This document shows, one piece after another, positions 1 to 6,158 of a DNA stretch of 9,121 bases. The notes below the pieces were generated by a model. That model ran no database searches. It had not been told where the DNA came from and saw nothing but the letters and a program-made list of their open reading frames with translations. Each line of letters opens with the position of its first letter. Position 1 is the stretch's first letter. The position numbers and the translations under genes are program-made. Origin of the DNA: TWA4 sp964613155 (GTDB lineage Bacteria > Bacillota > Clostridia > Lachnospirales > Lachnospiraceae); NCBI GenBank assembly GCA_964613155.1, contig CAZTHP010000095.1, forward strand, positions 1-9,121, read 5' to 3'.

Positions 1-1094
1 AAACCGTAACGACCTGTAAATACGGGTACTGCATCAAATTTTGTTCCTTTTAATGCTGCTACAACATCCAGGTACAGAGGTTCGCCCATTGCACCAGGTT
101 CTTTTGTTCTATCCAGAACGGTAATCTTCTTAACAGTTTCAGGAATTGCCTGAATCAGTGCTTCTGCGCAGAAAGGTCTGTACAGACGAACTTTGATCGC
201 ACCAACTTTAGCACCTGCTGCATTCATATATGCGATTGTTTCATCAATTGTTTCGCATACAGAACCCATAGCGATAATGATATGCTCTGCATCAGGAGCA
301 CCTACATAGTTAAATAACTTGTAGTTTGTACCGATCTTTTCATTGATCTTGTCCATATATTCCTGAACAACTGCAGGTAATGCATCATAGTAAGGATTAC
401 ATGCTTCTCTTGCCTGGAAGAAAATATCAGGGTTCTGTGCAGAACCTCTCTGACAAGGATGGTTCGGGTTAAGTGCTTTGCTTCTGTACTCAGCCAGAGC
501 ATCCATATCCAGCATATCTTTCAGATCTTCGTAATCCCATTCTTCGATCTTCTGAATTTCATGAGAAGTTCTGAATCCATCAAAGAAGTTAATGAAAGGT
601 ACTTTACCTTTGATCGCAGCCAGATGTGCAACGGGAGTTAAGTCCATAACTTCCTGTACACTAGATTCACAAAGCATAGCACAGCCTGTCTGACGACATG
701 CATATACATCAGAATGATCACCGAAGATTGACAGCGCATGTGATGCTAACGCACGTGCGGATACGTTAAACACACCGGGAAGCTGTTCACCTGCAACTTT
801 GTAAAGGTTGGGAATCATTAAAAGCAGACCCTGAGAAGCTGTATAAGTTGTTGTTAAAGCACCTGCTGCCAGTGAACCATGTACAGCACCTGCTGCACCT
901 GCTTCAGACTGCATTTCGATCACCTGTACGGGCTGACCGAAAATGTTTTTCTTGCCTGCAGTTGCCCATTCATCAGCAGCTTCTGCCATTACAGATGAAG
1001 GGGTAATAGGGTAGATTGCTGCAACTTCTGTAAAAGCATATGAAGCATGGGAAGCAGCATGGTTACCATCCATGGTTTTCATTTTTCTTGCCAT
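1..1094 (-). CDS. nifJ: Pyruvate:ferredoxin (flavodoxin) oxidoreductase, N-terminal part, cut by window edge
   Basis: Converts pyruvate and CoA to acetyl-CoA and CO2, passing electrons to ferredoxin or flavodoxin; a cytoplasmic thiamine-diphosphate and iron-sulfur enzyme central to anaerobic metabolism. I translated 364 codons from the ATG at 1094. The reading frame stays open to base 1, so the rest of the roughly 1,170-residue one-chain enzyme lies to the left. Seen in the sequence: the pyruvate-binding domain I start with YPITPSS (Thr31), the QSEAGAAGA segment with the cofactor-activating Glu64, and VSARALASHALSIFGDHSD with Arg114. These fall at the same numbers as the catalytic residues known from Desulfovibrio africanus PFOR. 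The second domain begins around residue 250 and the visible part ends near GRYG. The start is supported by AGGAGG at 1103-1108, 8 nt upstream. Transcription probably comes from the promoter at 1390-1418 through a long leader. The symbol nifJ is the common label (also por/pfor); a nitrogen-fixation role is not implied. Confidence 0.96.
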   Translation of the reverse strand, partial: MARKMKTMDGNHAASHASYAFTEVAAIYPITPSSVMAEAADEWATAGKKNIFGQPVQVIEMQSEAGAAGAVHGSLAAGALTTTYTASQGLLLMIPNLYKVAGEQLPGVFNVSARALASHALSIFGDHSDVYACRQTGCAMLCESSVQEVMDLTPVAHLAAIKGKVPFINFFDGFRTSHEIQKIEEWDYEDLKDMLDMDALAEYRSKALNPNHPCQRGSAQNPDIFFQAREACNPYYDALPAVVQEYMDKINEKIGTNYKLFNYVGAPDAEHIIIAMGSVCETIDETIAYMNAAGAKVGAIKVRLYRPFCAEALIQAIPETVKKITVLDRTKEPGAMGEPLYLDVVAALKGTKFDAVPVFTGRYG

Positions 1095-1122
1095 TGGAAA
1101 TTCCTCCTAGATAGTATAAAAT

Positions 1123-1383
1123 GTTCATTCGTGAACTGCCCGATGCCTGCGGCAAATGGGCTTTTGCTTTTGCGATACTTTTGTATCATTTTTGGAATGA
1201 ATCGTTAACTCTCAACCTGATTTCAGGCGATTCAATCCTTATAGGCGCGTTCACTCCGCCTTTTGCGTATATAGCGTTAAGCTAGCAACGTTACTTGTCC
1301 GCGTTTTTCTCATCATCTAACGATTATGAGTATTTCTGGCTAAATCCATAATAAAATGGGGTGCGGATTGCCAGACCCGCATT
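1123..1383 (-). ncRNA. Candidate structured 5' leader RNA upstream of pyruvate:ferredoxin oxidoreductase
   Basis: Between the predicted transcription start near 1383 and the ribosome site lie about 270 nt with no ORF worth calling but many helices, read on the minus strand. (a) 1375-1365 pairs with 1347-1335: 11 bp with a two-base bulge (TCTGGC+AATCC with GGATT+GCCAGA). (b) 1330-1322 pairs with 1317-1309: CTCAT and ATC with GAT and ATGAG, GTTA loop. (c) 1290-1287 with 1278-1275, whose loop holds the palindrome GCTAGC. (d) 1260-1257 with 1247-1244. (e) 1238-1228 with 1204-1194: 10 of 11 bp, enclosing CCTG/CAGG at 1227-1216. (f) three small hairpins at 1187-1174, 1161-1138 and 1136-1123. AATCGTTA at 1325-1318 can alternatively pair with TAACGATT at 1207-1200. 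Size, density of helices and A-rich joints suggest a true structured RNA, either a cis-acting leader or a separate RNA with read-through. I cannot assign a family; large Firmicutes RNAs such as the raiA motif are a guess only. Confidence 0.55.
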
Positions 1384-1389
1384 GCATTG

Positions 1390-1418
1390 ATTATAACATC
1401 ATGTTACCAAAGTTGCAA
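1390..1418 (-). promoter_or_regulatory. Sigma-A promoter with extended -10 for the PFOR leader and gene
   Basis: On the minus strand TTGCAA (1418-1413) and TATAAT (1395-1390) are separated by exactly 17 bp, and the -10 is preceded by TGT, giving the extended TGnTATAAT form. An A-tract lies just upstream (AAAAAA around 1434-1439), resembling an UP element. Predicted start of transcription is near 1383, giving a leader of about 290 nt. A close match to the consensus for a highly expressed housekeeping gene. Confidence 0.85.
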
Positions 1419-1639
1419 ATAAATATTCTGCTTTTTTACCGATTAAAACCGTGAAAAAGACACTTGTTTTTCAAAAAATACACCTGTCATGTGTCATATT
1501 AAACCCAAAGACAGTCTTTTATTTCCAATTATAAGATTATCCAACACTTGAAACTATCTTCTTCCGAAAGGAATCCTTACCTCGAACGATACTGAAAATC
1601 GTTTTCAACAATCTAGTTATCCGTTTCAATCTATGAGTT
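1419..1639. other. AT-rich intergenic stretch between HAD gene and PFOR promoter
   Basis: About 220 bp with no plausible coding region on either strand. It contains a weak terminator-like element near 1473-1496, a 6-bp inverted repeat (AACGAT...ATCGTT, about 1586-1605) without a proper U-run on the minus strand, and a 9-bp direct repeat GTTTCAATC just downstream of the HAD stop. I see no recognisable operator. Confidence 0.5.
1473..1496 (-). terminator. Weak candidate terminator for the HAD phosphatase gene
   Basis: On the minus strand ACAC (1494-1491) can pair with GTGT (1483-1480) around a 7-nt loop and is followed by ATTTTTTG. The U-run is good but the stem is only 4-5 bp, so it may be inefficient. 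It lies about 145 nt beyond the HAD stop codon and before the PFOR promoter, which is the expected place. Confidence 0.3.
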
Positions 1640-2671
1640 TCAATCGATCAGCTTGAATTTTTGACAGGCATGCAGAATACCATCTTCATATAAAGCATCG
1701 GTTTCGCAACAGCATGTCTCAAGCAGACGGGCATCTGCGTGTCCCAATGCAATTCCAAAATTCACCTGTTCCATCATCGTGATATCATTCACACCATCCC
1801 CAAATGCATAGGTTTCCGCCTGCTCATATCCCGTCAAATCCAAAAAGCGGCGAATCCCAGCGCCTTTCCCGCTTCCCTGCGGATACACTTCCAGGGAATG
1901 TCCTTTATCCAGCACTTCCAGGCCAGATTCAGCCAAATAAGCGGTGAGCCGTTTCTTCTTCTCCGCTTCGGTATCGAAAAAACCTTCTTTCCCGTCCCAT
2001 TTTTCCAATCCATCCAAAAATCGGATATCTGCTGGACTTTTCGCAAGGAAATCTCTTGTTGTTCGGACAGAATGATCCGCTGAATTTTTCACGGACAAAT
2101 CTCTTGTTGTTCGGACAGAATGATCTACTGGATTTTTCACGGACAAATCTCTTGTTGTCTGAAAAGAATGATCTGCTCTCTTTTGTAAATGTTGATTACT
2201 TGCTTCCTGCACGGGAAAGCGGATTGTAAATTTACAGATATCTTCTGCTTGCGGATTAACCGGTCGAACTTTCCCTTTGTAAAATTCCTGGTAAAAATGA
2301 TACAAGTTGAAATTACTTCCACGACAGTCGGATTCATCAATATAGAGATATTGACTTCCTTCGAAAATCGGCATCACCTGTTCTTCCTTGCACAAAAGAT
2401 TAATCTTACCAATCAGCTCCGGCATCATCGGCTGATACCACAGTTCCTGCCCACGATAGAGAATATGGGTACCACATCCTGCAATATAACCGTCAAATCC
2501 GACTTCCTGAATATAGGGTTCGATGCAGGACATACATCTGCCTGTACAAATTACTGCTAAATGCCCTTCTTTTTGCAATTCGTGTATCACATATACCGTA
2601 CTTTTCGGAATTCCACGTGGATCCCCACGGTCATATAACGTACCATCAATATCAAAAAAAACAATCTTCAT
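1640..2671 (-). CDS. Cof-type HAD-IIB family hydrolase with in-frame repeat expansion
   Basis: A haloacid-dehalogenase superfamily phosphatase, 343 residues; the substrate cannot be told from sequence (relatives act on sugar phosphates, phosphorylated cofactors or nucleotides). Seen: motif I FFDIDGT with nucleophile Asp7 and Asp9, motif II ICTGR with Thr43, a probable motif III region around GHSLEVYPQGSGKG (a lysine), and motif IV FGDGVND with Asp292 and Asp296. The order and a large cap between motifs II and III fit subclass IIB (Cof/YbjI-like). Usual members have about 260-275 residues. The excess lies in the cap, at roughly residues 160-235, where three 16-residue repeats (consensus DHSVRTTRDLSVKNSA) occupy residues 167-214. 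Start choice: a longer frame reaches 2746, but the promoter places transcription near 2716, so ATG 2671 is the usable start and begins directly at the family's motif I. AGGAGG at 2688-2693 is 16 nt away, unusually far. It appears monocistronic. Confidence 0.9.
   Translation of the reverse strand: MKIVFFDIDGTLYDRGDPRGIPKSTVYVIHELQKEGHLAVICTGRCMSCIEPYIQEVGFDGYIAGCGTHILYRGQELWYQPMMPELIGKINLLCKEEQVMPIFEGSQYLYIDESDCRGSNFNLYHFYQEFYKGKVRPVNPQAEDICKFTIRFPVQEASNQHLQKRADHSFQTTRDLSVKNPVDHSVRTTRDLSVKNSADHSVRTTRDFLAKSPADIRFLDGLEKWDGKEGFFDTEAEKKKRLTAYLAESGLEVLDKGHSLEVYPQGSGKGAGIRRFLDLTGYEQAETYAFGDGVNDITMMEQVNFGIALGHADARLLETCCCETDALYEDGILHACQKFKLID
2030..2173 (-). repeat. Three tandem 48-bp repeats inside the HAD gene
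   Basis: Copies at 2030-2077, 2078-2125 and 2126-2173. Each contains CTCTTGTTG on the plus strand, starting at 2053, 2101 and 2149, so the period is exactly 48. Copies 2 and 3 are nearly identical over most of their length; copy 1 has drifted in its left part and copy 3 in its right part. Because 48 is a multiple of three, copy number can change without breaking the frame; each unit encodes 16 residues with a conserved TTRD core. Within a unit CGGACAA and TTGTTCG form an imperfect inverted repeat. The peptide is hydrophilic and looks like a surface loop insertion in the cap domain. Confidence 0.93.
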
Positions 2672-2687
2672 AATCTGACCGACTTTG

Positions 2688-2693
2688 CCTCCT
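2688..2693 (-). promoter_or_regulatory. Ribosome binding site of the HAD gene, unusually distant
   Basis: AGGAGG on the minus strand, 16 nt upstream of ATG 2671. No ATG, GTG or TTG in frame lies closer, so either this long spacing is used or initiation is inefficient. It sits inside the transcribed region predicted from the promoter at 2723-2751. Confidence 0.6.
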
Positions 2694-2722
2694 GCTTCTC
2701 TTTGGTGTAAAATCATGTCTTT

Positions 2723-2751
2723 GTTATACCATCTAGTAATGCACATGTCAA
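2723..2751 (-). promoter_or_regulatory. Sigma-A promoter of the HAD phosphatase gene
   Basis: Perfect -35 TTGACA (2751-2746), 17-bp spacer, -10 TATAAC (2728-2723) on the minus strand. Predicted transcription start is near 2716, leaving a leader of about 45 nt before ATG 2671. This rules out the longer reading starting at 2746 and makes the in-frame ATG at 2716 implausible. Confidence 0.87.
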
Positions 2752-2922
2752 GTGTTTTCGAATGTATGTTCTTATTATTTTTCTCACATTTTTTTACTTC
2801 ATTTCGCTTGCATTCAAACTATCTCCAAAACAAATGCTGTTTTCCATTCTCTTTCTGTTTATTTGTACCAATTTTCATCTTTCTAATCCAAATACAACTT
2901 GTAAAAAAGTTCAAAAACGTAT

Positions 2923-2950
2923 TTGTTTTTTTGTGTAAATGTGATACTAT
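2923..2950 (+). promoter_or_regulatory. Probable promoter of fbp
   Basis: TTGTTT (2923-2928), a 16-bp spacer and TACTAT (2945-2950); an overlapping TATAGA at 2948-2953 is an alternative -10. Matches are moderate (four of six at the -10). Transcription would start near 2957, just before the 5' arm of a leader stem. The flanking 2752-2922 stretch between the two divergent promoters is very AT-rich and otherwise shows nothing I can name. Confidence 0.5.
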
Positions 2951-2960
2951 AGAATTAATT

Positions 2961-3034
2961 GCAAAACAGAATTTCATTTGTGAAGTTCTTCGCCTGCATA
3001 AATCTGTATCAACTGTTTGTTTCCTCTGTTTTGC
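2961..3034 (+). promoter_or_regulatory. Long-range stem in the fbp leader
   Basis: GCAAAACAGA (2961-2970) is perfectly complementary to TCTGTTTTGC (3025-3034), enclosing 54 nt. If the promoter call is right this stem begins at the very 5' end of the mRNA. Two other copies of CTGT inside the enclosed region (about 3003 and 3013) offer alternative partners for the same 5' arm. A further small hairpin (GGAAA with TTTCC) lies at about 3078-3092 before the ribosome site. It could stabilise the mRNA or be regulatory; no riboswitch class is recognised. Confidence 0.4.
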
Positions 3035-3130
3035 AGATTCTTTGCAGCGCAATTTTTACGGAGCATTTTATTGGATAGGAAAGGACGTTTCCAATTCAGG
3101 TAAATCATTTTTAACAGGAAGGAGATTTTT

Positions 3131-5077
3131 ATGGATATCCGTTATTTACGTGCTCTTTCACGCCGTTTCCCTACGATTGCCAAAGCATCTACGGAAATCA
3201 TTAATTTATCTGCTATTTTAAATCTGCCCAAAGGCACGGAACATTTTGTTTCCGATCTTCATGGAGAATATGAGCAATTTCTACATGTGCTGAAAAATGG
3301 CTCTGGTTCGATCAAAGAGAAGATTGAAGAAGAGTTTGGCAATACATTGAGCGATAAAGATAAAAAAATATTAGCAACTCTTATTTACTATCCAGAACAA
3401 AAGCTTGCTTTAATGCAGAAACAGGAAGCAGATATTAATGATTGGTACAAGATTACCATCAATCGTTTGATGAAAGTGACCTGTCGAGCAGCTTCAAAGC
3501 ATACTCGTTCCTTCGTCCGCAAAAGACTCAATTCCGATTTCGCATACATAATAGAAGAAATTATTTTCGAAAATGATATCAAACACGATCGTGATGCGTA
3601 TTATCATTCTATTATTTCTACAATTATAGATATAGGGCGCGCGCCAGAATGTATCATCGCTCTATGTCAGACTATCCAGCGACTGACCATTACACGCCTG
3701 CACGTATTAGGCGATATTTTCGACCGTGGTCCTGGTCCGCATATTATCATGGACACCCTGATGACGTATCATTCCGTTGATATTCAATGGGGAAATCACG
3801 ATGTAACCTGGATGGCTGCTGCCAGTGGACACCCTGCCTGCATCGCAGTCGTTCTGCGTTTTGCTGCACGTTATGGGGAACTGGATATCGTGGAAGAAGG
3901 ATATGGCATTAATCTGGTTCCACTGCAGCGATTTGTTACGGAAACCTATAAAAATAATCCAGGTCCGACCTTTAATGTACACTACAATAAGGAAACCTAT
4001 AATGAAATGGACGCCGAATCCGACAAACGGATTCAAAAGGCTATGGCCATTATTCAATTTAAATTAGAAGGACAGATTATCAAAGCTCACCCGGAATTTC
4101 ATATGGAAGACCGGCTGCTGCTGGATAAGATTGATTATACCAACGGCACAGTTTGTATCGATGGAATCACTTATGCCCTTAACGATACGGACTTCCCCAC
4201 GATTGATCCCGCCGATCCTTACCGCCTGACACCGGAAGAAGAATCCGTGGTCGAGCGTTTAGTCAGTGCTTTCACGCACAGTGAAAAGCTAAATCGCCAT
4301 GTTCGCTTCTTATATGATAAAGGCAGTCTCTATCATATTTATAACAACAACCTGCTTTATCACGGCTGCGTTCCATTTGATGAGGAAGGTAATTTCATCA
4401 AAGTCCAGGTAGGCGATAAATATCTGTACGGAAAATGTCTGTATGATGAATTGGATAAGCTCTGCCGAAAAGCTTATTATATGAGTCCCAGCCCGGAAAA
4501 ATCCTATGCTCAAGATATCATGTGGTTTATCTGGTGCAACAAAAATTCCCCGCTGTTTGGTAAAGATAAAATGGCAACCTTTGAACGCTATTTCATTGAT
4601 GATACCAGCACCTGGGTAGAAATAAAGAATCCTTATTACACACTGATTGAAGAGGAAGCTATCGTAAATAAAATTTTAGAAGCATTTGATCTGAATCCGG
4701 ACACCTGCCGAATCATCAACGGACATGTTCCGGTGAAGAAGAAACAAAGCCCGATCAAATGCAACGGAAAATTGATGATCATCGACGGTGGTTTTTCAAA
4801 GGCTTATCAAAAAACAACGGGAATCGCTGGTTATACTTTAGTCTATAACTCACAGCGAATGTTCTTAGCTGCACACAAACCGTTTAAATCTACTGAGGAA
4901 GCCATTGCCAATGAGGATGATATTCATTCCGATCGACTGATCGTAGAAAACTTCCCCCAGCGCCATCTCGTTGCAGATACCGATGACGGTGCGATCATCC
5001 GGGAAGAAATTGTTGATCTCAAGGAACTTTTATACGCTTACCGACAGGGACTGATCCGCGAATCTTCTGAACATTAA
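3131..5077 (+). CDS. fbp: Fructose-1,6-bisphosphatase, class III
   Basis: Hydrolyses fructose 1,6-bisphosphate to fructose 6-phosphate and phosphate, the committed step of gluconeogenesis; cytoplasmic and metal-dependent. The 648 residues match the usual length of the Firmicutes class III enzyme (about 640-670). The metallophosphoesterase (calcineurin-like) core is visible: SDLHGEY with Asp42 and His44, GDIFDRG at 194-200, WGNHD at 220-224, and INGHVPVK with His532. Segments between these are the long helical insertions typical of class III, which separate it from the smaller class I and II enzymes. The start ATG at 3131 has GGAAGGAG at 3117-3124 six nt upstream, and MDIRYLRALSRRFPTI is a typical beginning for the family. 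The gene is monocistronic, divergent from the HAD gene and convergent with efp. Known class III enzymes respond to AMP and phosphoenolpyruvate; this is family knowledge, not visible here. Confidence 0.97.
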   Translation: MDIRYLRALSRRFPTIAKASTEIINLSAILNLPKGTEHFVSDLHGEYEQFLHVLKNGSGSIKEKIEEEFGNTLSDKDKKILATLIYYPEQKLALMQKQEADINDWYKITINRLMKVTCRAASKHTRSFVRKRLNSDFAYIIEEIIFENDIKHDRDAYYHSIISTIIDIGRAPECIIALCQTIQRLTITRLHVLGDIFDRGPGPHIIMDTLMTYHSVDIQWGNHDVTWMAAASGHPACIAVVLRFAARYGELDIVEEGYGINLVPLQRFVTETYKNNPGPTFNVHYNKETYNEMDAESDKRIQKAMAIIQFKLEGQIIKAHPEFHMEDRLLLDKIDYTNGTVCIDGITYALNDTDFPTIDPADPYRLTPEEESVVERLVSAFTHSEKLNRHVRFLYDKGSLYHIYNNNLLYHGCVPFDEEGNFIKVQVGDKYLYGKCLYDELDKLCRKAYYMSPSPEKSYAQDIMWFIWCNKNSPLFGKDKMATFERYFIDDTSTWVEIKNPYYTLIEEEAIVNKILEAFDLNPDTCRIINGHVPVKKKQSPIKCNGKLMIIDGGFSKAYQKTTGIAGYTLVYNSQRMFLAAHKPFKSTEEAIANEDDIHSDRLIVENFPQRHLVADTDDGAIIREEIVDLKELLYAYRQGLIRESSEH

Positions 5078-5325
5078 GACCGATTAAAAGCCTTGTAGAA
5101 CCCACTCGAAGTTTTGGTTTCTTAAGCAAAATGCTCAAGACATTCTGAGTAAATTTTGAAAAGTTCAGATGACGGCTTGTGACTTTTCGGGCTGGAATTT
5201 CAAAACATCGGCAACAAGGTGGCCACTTTCTGGTTAAGAATTTCAAAACGCTGGCAACAAGGTGGCCACTTTCTGGGCAAAGTTTCAAAAACTTCCATAA
5301 GAAAAGAAGTTCTCAAAATTCACAT
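5078..5325. other. Intergenic region downstream of fbp, mostly repeat-derived
   Basis: About 250 bp between the fbp stop and the shared terminator. An imperfect 7-bp stem at about 5120-5140 (TCTTaAGC with GCTcAAGA) lacks a U-run. From about 5161 the sequence is made of a 43-bp tandem repeat. Short open frames crossing it on both strands owe their length to the repeat, have no ribosome sites and shift frame from copy to copy, so I call no gene. Confidence 0.6.
5196..5291. repeat. 43-bp intergenic tandem repeat, two full copies plus a partial one
   Basis: Copies begin at about 5196 and 5239 and a partial third at 5281. The shared core is GGCAACAAGGTGGCCACTTT followed by CTGG; each copy starts with AATTTCAAAAC or AGTTTCAAAAAC. 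A decayed copy with gaps precedes it at about 5161-5195. The core contains the 8-bp palindrome GTGGCCAC, extendable to 12 of 14 bases. The 43-bp period is not a multiple of three, so it is not a coding repeat. Confidence 0.88.
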
Positions 5326-5370
5326 AAAAAAGGAGTTAAAATCCCCAAAATGGACTTTAACTCCTTTTCT
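5326..5370. terminator. Bidirectional intrinsic terminator shared by fbp and efp
   Basis: AAAAGGAGTTAAA (5328-5340) pairs with TTTAACTCCTTTT (5356-5368) over 13 bp. After one A-C mismatch, TCC (5342-5344) pairs with GGA (5352-5354); the loop is 7 nt. On the plus strand the stem ends in CCTTTTCT; on the minus strand it ends in CCTTTTTTATG. It stands between convergent genes and serves both, with the better U-run on the efp side. Confidence 0.92.
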
Positions 5371-5448
5371 ATATACGAACAATTCTGTGAACAAAATCTT
5401 CCGAATCTCAAAATTATCCGCTATCCAATCCGAATTGGACTGTCTGGT

Positions 5449-6006
5449 TTATACTCTTGATAAATATTCGCCTGTTCTGGTATCGATCTTAATCTTATCA
5501 CCCAGGTTAACGAATAACGGTACATAAACCAAAGCTCCTGTTTCAACTGTTGCAGGTTTTGTAGCACCTGTAGCAGTGTCACCTTTGAAGCCGGGCTCTG
5601 TATCAGTAATTTCAAGTTCTACAAACAGAGGGGGTTCTACAGAGAATACATTGCCTTTGTGAGAGATTACTTTTACCATTTCGTTCTCTTTTACAAATTT
5701 CAGTGCATCGCCAATCTGTTCCTGATTTAAACCGATCTGTTCAAATGTGTTCATATCCATGAAGTAGAATAAATCACCATCATTGTACAGATACTGCATT
5801 TCTACTCTGTCGATACGTGCTTCTTCAAATTTTTCAGTAGGTCTGAATGTTTTTTCTACCACACCGCCATTGATGATATTTTTCAGTTTGCTTCTTACAA
5901 AAGCTGCGCCTTTACCAGGTTTTACATGCTGAAATTCCACAATCTGGTAAATATTATTCTCATATTCAATGGTAATACCATTTCTGAAATCACCTGCTGA
6001 TAACAT
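5449..6006 (-). CDS. efp: Translation elongation factor P
   Basis: Binds the ribosome between the P and E sites and helps peptide-bond formation at polyproline stretches. The 185 residues match the family length and the three beta-barrel domains are recognisable: KOW-like N-terminal domain (about 1-65), central OB domain (66-128) and C-terminal OB domain (129-185), ending near GEYLSRV. The loop carrying the modified lysine reads HVKPGKGAAF, with Lys32 at the tip. In Bacillus subtilis the equivalent Lys32 carries 5-aminopentanol; whether that applies here is inference, and no modifying enzyme is visible in this window. Start ATG 6006 has AAGGAGG at 6017-6023, 10 nt upstream, and MLSAGDFRNG is the family's standard beginning. 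It lies 177 bp downstream of the YqeG-type gene and has its own promoter and leader; the terminator at 5326-5370 ends the transcript. Confidence 0.97.
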   Translation of the reverse strand: MLSAGDFRNGITIEYENNIYQIVEFQHVKPGKGAAFVRSKLKNIINGGVVEKTFRPTEKFEEARIDRVEMQYLYNDGDLFYFMDMNTFEQIGLNQEQIGDALKFVKENEMVKVISHKGNVFSVEPPLFVELEITDTEPGFKGDTATGATKPATVETGALVYVPLFVNLGDKIKIDTRTGEYLSRV

Positions 6007-6066
6007 AGTAAAATTTCCTCCTTAAGTCGTTCCTTGCCTTCTATGGCTTTTTCATTCTGAGTCGTA

Positions 6067-6132
6067 CGTAAGTAATCCGGGAACTTTCGCTTTGTTACAG
6101 CACTGCGCTGTCCTAAAACTTCCACTCTTACG
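6067..6132 (-). promoter_or_regulatory. Structured leader of efp: nested three-part stem
   Basis: On the minus strand three helices nest in order: CGTAAG (6132-6127) with CTTACG (6072-6067), 6 bp; GGAAGTTTT (6123-6115) with GAAAGTTCC (6088-6080), eight pairs around one G-G; and ACAGC (6111-6107) with GCTGT (6101-6097) around a 5-nt loop. They form one elongated hairpin within the roughly 145-nt untranslated leader, ending 44 nt before the ribosome site. There is no U-run after it, so it is not a terminator. Function unknown; I do not recognise a named leader family. Confidence 0.45.
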
Positions 6133-6158
6133 ATACCGCAATCAAAATAGTTCAACCT

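Noticed and set aside
1138..1172. GCCC...GGGC hairpin followed by TTTTGCTTTT on the plus strand
   Set aside because: It looks like a plus-strand terminator, but no plus-strand gene lies upstream of it; in the minus-strand leader it is simply a hairpin preceded by an A-rich stretch.
1440..1480. Rex-like or FNR-like operator upstream of the PFOR promoter
   Set aside because: The A/T-rich near-palindrome around TTTTTCAAAAAA lacks the conserved TTGT...ACAA or TTGAT...ATCAA half-sites.
1623..1645. Two GTTTCAATC copies resembling the end of a CRISPR repeat
   Set aside because: Only nine bases repeated 14 bp apart, overlapping the HAD stop region; no spacers, no array and no cas genes.
1739..2560. 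Plus-strand open frames opposite the HAD gene
   Set aside because: They are antisense shadows of a gene with intact HAD motifs and show no recognisable domain.
2672..2746. N-terminal extension of the HAD protein starting at 2746 or 2716
   Set aside because: The TTGACA/TATAAC promoter lies over this stretch, so 2746 would not be transcribed and 2716 would be at the very 5' end without a ribosome site.
2685..3221. 178-residue plus-strand open frame overlapping the fbp start
   Set aside because: It covers two promoters and the AT-rich divergent region, runs into fbp in another frame, has low-complexity hydrophobic composition and no ribosome site.
5019..5527. Small open frames on both strands across the 43-bp repeat
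   Set aside because: Their length comes from the repeat, the frame shifts between copies, they run through the terminator or into fbp and efp, and no ribosome site precedes them.
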